From Holophagae bacterium (lineage in GTDB: Bacteria > Acidobacteriota > Thermoanaerobaculia > Thermoanaerobaculales > Sulfomarinibacteraceae), in assembly GCA_030637505.1 (NCBI GenBank), contig DAOWGJ010000279.1, positions 1-14,831 of the forward strand: DNA of 14,831 nt, read 5' to 3'. Numbering within the stretch: the first letter of the stretch is position 1; each line of letters starts with the position of its first letter. Both the position numbers and the translations under genes were made by a program. The notes beneath the pieces are model-generated. The model was not told the DNA's origin and did no database searches. It saw nothing but the letters and a program-made list of their open reading frames with translations. Of the stretch, positions 13,079 through 14,831 are shown one piece after another.

Positions 13079-14095
13079 ATGCTGATTGACTCGGCCAGGA
13101 TTACGGTGAGCGGAGGGGATGGCGGCAACGGCTGCGTGTCCTTCAGGCGGGAGAAGTTCGTGCCGCATGGCGGCCCGAACGGCGGCGACGGCGGCCGAGG
13201 CGGTGACGTCACCCTCGTCGTCAACCCCAACCTCAACACGCTCTTGAGCCTCTACAACAAATCCCTGGTCACGGCCGAACGGGGCCGGAATGGACTGGGC
13301 TCCAACAAGACCGGGGCCGGAGGCCGCTCAGTCATCGTGGATGTCCCTCCCGGTACGATCATTCGCGATGCAAAGACCGGTGAAATGCTGGGTGACCTGA
13401 CCGAGGCCGGTCAGCAACTGACTGTCGCTTCCGGGGGGCGCGGAGGCCGGGGCAACGCCCGCTTCGCCTCATCGACCAATCGGGCACCGCGCCGTGCAGA
13501 CAGTGGTCAGCCGGGGCAGAAACGCATTTTGGAATGTGAGCTCAAGCTGATCGCTGACCTCGGTCTGGTCGGTCTGCCCAATGCCGGAAAATCCACGCTC
13601 CTGTCTCGCCTGTCGGCTGCACGCCCCAAGGTAGCCGACTACCCCTTCACCACCCTGGAGCCCCACCTTGGCGTTGTGAAGGCCCCTGGGGACGATTACC
13701 GGACACTGGTTCTGGCCGATATCCCGGGCCTGATAGAGGGCGCCCACGAAGGGGCGGGCCTCGGCGCACAATTTCTGCGCCACATCGAGCGGTGTCGTGC
13801 CCTGGTCCACCTGGTCGATCTCTCGACGCTCGATCCCCCACCCGGAGAACGAGTCACGATGATTCGCGACGAACTCCTCGCCCACAGCCCCTCACTGGCC
13901 GAGAGACGCTGGCTCCTGGTCGGCACCAAAATGGACGCCGCTCCGGATCGGGATCAGGCCCTGATCGATTTGGCTGATGTAGGATCGGCCTTCGATGTCG
14001 AGACCCACGCGATCTCGGCGGTCACCGGTGAAGGAGTAGCCCAATTGCTCTACCTTCTGTTCGAAATCGCCGGCGACGAAAGGGAGATTGATTGA
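13079..14095 (+). CDS. obgE: Obg-family GTPase (ObgE/CgtA)
   Basis: Obg is an essential GTPase that acts in 50S subunit assembly and stress control. This 338-aa protein has the glycine-rich Obg fold at 1-158 (GGDGGNGCVSFRREKF, GGPNGGDGGRGG). The GTPase domain has G1 GLPNAGKS at 165-172, G2 TTLEP at 191-195, G3 DIPGLIEG at 214-221 and G5 SAVTGEG at 313-319. G4 is TKMD at 283-286 in place of NKxD, a change also known from Rho-type GTPases. There is no C-terminal OCT domain, as in many Gram-negative bacteria. The ATG is 69 bases after rpmA and lacks a clear Shine-Dalgarno, but it matches the family N-terminus. The stop overlaps the nadD start (TGATG). Confidence 0.97.
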   Translation: MLIDSARITVSGGDGGNGCVSFRREKFVPHGGPNGGDGGRGGDVTLVVNPNLNTLLSLYNKSLVTAERGRNGLGSNKTGAGGRSVIVDVPPGTIIRDAKTGEMLGDLTEAGQQLTVASGGRGGRGNARFASSTNRAPRRADSGQPGQKRILECELKLIADLGLVGLPNAGKSTLLSRLSAARPKVADYPFTTLEPHLGVVKAPGDDYRTLVLADIPGLIEGAHEGAGLGAQFLRHIERCRALVHLVDLSTLDPPPGERVTMIRDELLAHSPSLAERRWLLVGTKMDAAPDRDQALIDLADVGSAFDVETHAISAVTGEGVAQLLYLLFEIAGDEREID

Positions 14096-14831
14096 TGGCC
14101 GGACGAATCGCGGTCTACGGAGGCAGCTTCGACCCCTTCCACCTGGGGCATCTGGTCCCGACGGTCCGGGCACTTGAGACTTTCCACTTCGAGGCGGTCC
14201 ACTTCGTGCCTGCCGGCGAACCTCCCCACAAGCTGTCCGAACCGTTGACTCCCGTCACCCACAGGTTGGCGATGATAGCGACTGCCACGCTGCACTACGA
14301 GGGATTCTACGCGTCGGACGCCGAGGTTTTTACCGATGGACCGAGCTACACGGTCGACACCCTTCGTCGCTTCGTTCAGCGCTTCTCCGACAAGACCGTG
14401 TACTTCATTATGGGGTCGGACTCTTTCTCTCAGATCGGGTCATGGGAACGGTGGCGAGATTTGGTCGATCTCGCCCATCTGGTGGTGCTCCACCGCTCCC
14501 ACATGTGGGGGGACGAGTTGAAGGCTCGAGTCCCCGAAGAAATCCGGGACCGACTGCGGGTCGTCGCCCCCTTCGAAGAGGTCGCGGACGTTGAATCCAA
14601 GACGATTTATCTGCTCAACCATGAGCCCTTCCCGATTTCGGGAACATCGATCCGCGAGCGTCAGGGCCGGGGACTCCCAATCCGAGAACTGGTGCCGCAC
14701 GAGGTGTTTTCCTACATCGAGAAGTACGGCCTGTACCGTCACCGAGAGGACACCGCCTGCTGTTGGACCCAGACACCCTGGAACTCGGCCGAAACACCAC
14801 TCCCCCGGCACACCACACGTTGGCCTTCGAC
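14095..14831 (+). CDS. nadD: Nicotinate-nucleotide adenylyltransferase NadD (runs off the window)
   Basis: NadD makes deamido-NAD from nicotinate mononucleotide and ATP in NAD synthesis. The frame opens at ATG 14095, sharing one base with the obgE stop. The nucleotidyltransferase motif GGSFDPFHLGHL is at residues 9-20. VPAGEPPHK is near 40, GSDSF and WERWRDL are in the middle, and ISGTSIRER is at 181-189 (the ISSTxIR motif). The family usually ends near YIEKYGLYR, here residues 208-215. The frame stays open for about 30 more codons to the window edge, with a Cys/Trp/Pro-rich sequence that looks unlike the enzyme. The stop is not seen, so the true 3' end is unknown. Together with nadK in this window, two steps toward NADP are present. 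Confidence 0.95.
   Translation, partial: MAGRIAVYGGSFDPFHLGHLVPTVRALETFHFEAVHFVPAGEPPHKLSEPLTPVTHRLAMIATATLHYEGFYASDAEVFTDGPSYTVDTLRRFVQRFSDKTVYFIMGSDSFSQIGSWERWRDLVDLAHLVVLHRSHMWGDELKARVPEEIRDRLRVVAPFEEVADVESKTIYLLNHEPFPISGTSIRERQGRGLPIRELVPHEVFSYIEKYGLYRHREDTACCWTQTPWNSAETPLPRHTTRWPS

Overview
This window comes from a GC-rich (roughly 60-65 % by eye) Gram-negative bacterium. The outer-membrane machinery (an Omp85 protein next to TamB) shows it is diderm. The gene mix, the high GC and the short tandem repeats would fit an Acidobacteriota-like or deltaproteobacterial-type genome, but no 16S gene or other decisive marker is present, so the phylum is a guess. Almost everything identifiable is chromosomal housekeeping. 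I found no mobile element, CRISPR array, tRNA or rRNA gene, and no defence system.

Layout. (1) 1-695 holds no convincing gene. Its first ~200 bp are clearly lower in GC, and it carries a perfect 16-bp inverted repeat at 428-486. (2) 696-2690, minus strand: mnmA (tRNA 2-thiouridylase), 3 bp behind a CaCA-family Na+/Ca2+ antiporter. (3) 2691-3112: a 422-bp spacer with degenerate heptamer arrays and GC-rich trinucleotide-loop palindromes. (4) 3113-10511, minus strand: nadK - tamB - Omp85 (BamA/TamA-like). The ORFs overlap by 22 bp and 1 bp and are probably one translationally coupled transcript from a good sigma-70 promoter at 10609-10636. The Omp85 protein has about seven POTRA-like repeats and a modified loop-6 motif, which makes it the most interesting protein here.

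(5) 10682-12271, plus strand, divergent from nadK: an ECF sigma factor, a zinc-binding single-span anti-sigma factor (ATGA overlap) and a secreted LTXXQ/Spy-CpxP-CnrX-like protein. Together they look like a small envelope-stress or metal-sensing cassette. A candidate ECF-type promoter overlaps the divergent nadK promoter. (6) 12363-14831, plus strand: a sigma-70 promoter, then the conserved rplU - rpmA - obgE - nadD cluster. nadD has no stop before the window ends and its reading frame runs past the usual family C-terminus, so the next gene probably starts inside it.

How the parts may work together: the nadK-tamB-Omp85 transcript joins cofactor supply to outer-membrane assembly or lipid transport. 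The divergent cassette is of a type that senses envelope state, so the shared 170-bp region could link the two. That link is inference. Small tandem repeats of three different sequence families (AAACTGG-like, AGCTGAT, GGGTCRAA-like) sit at gene ends and starts, and one is translated into the N-terminus of the Omp85 protein.
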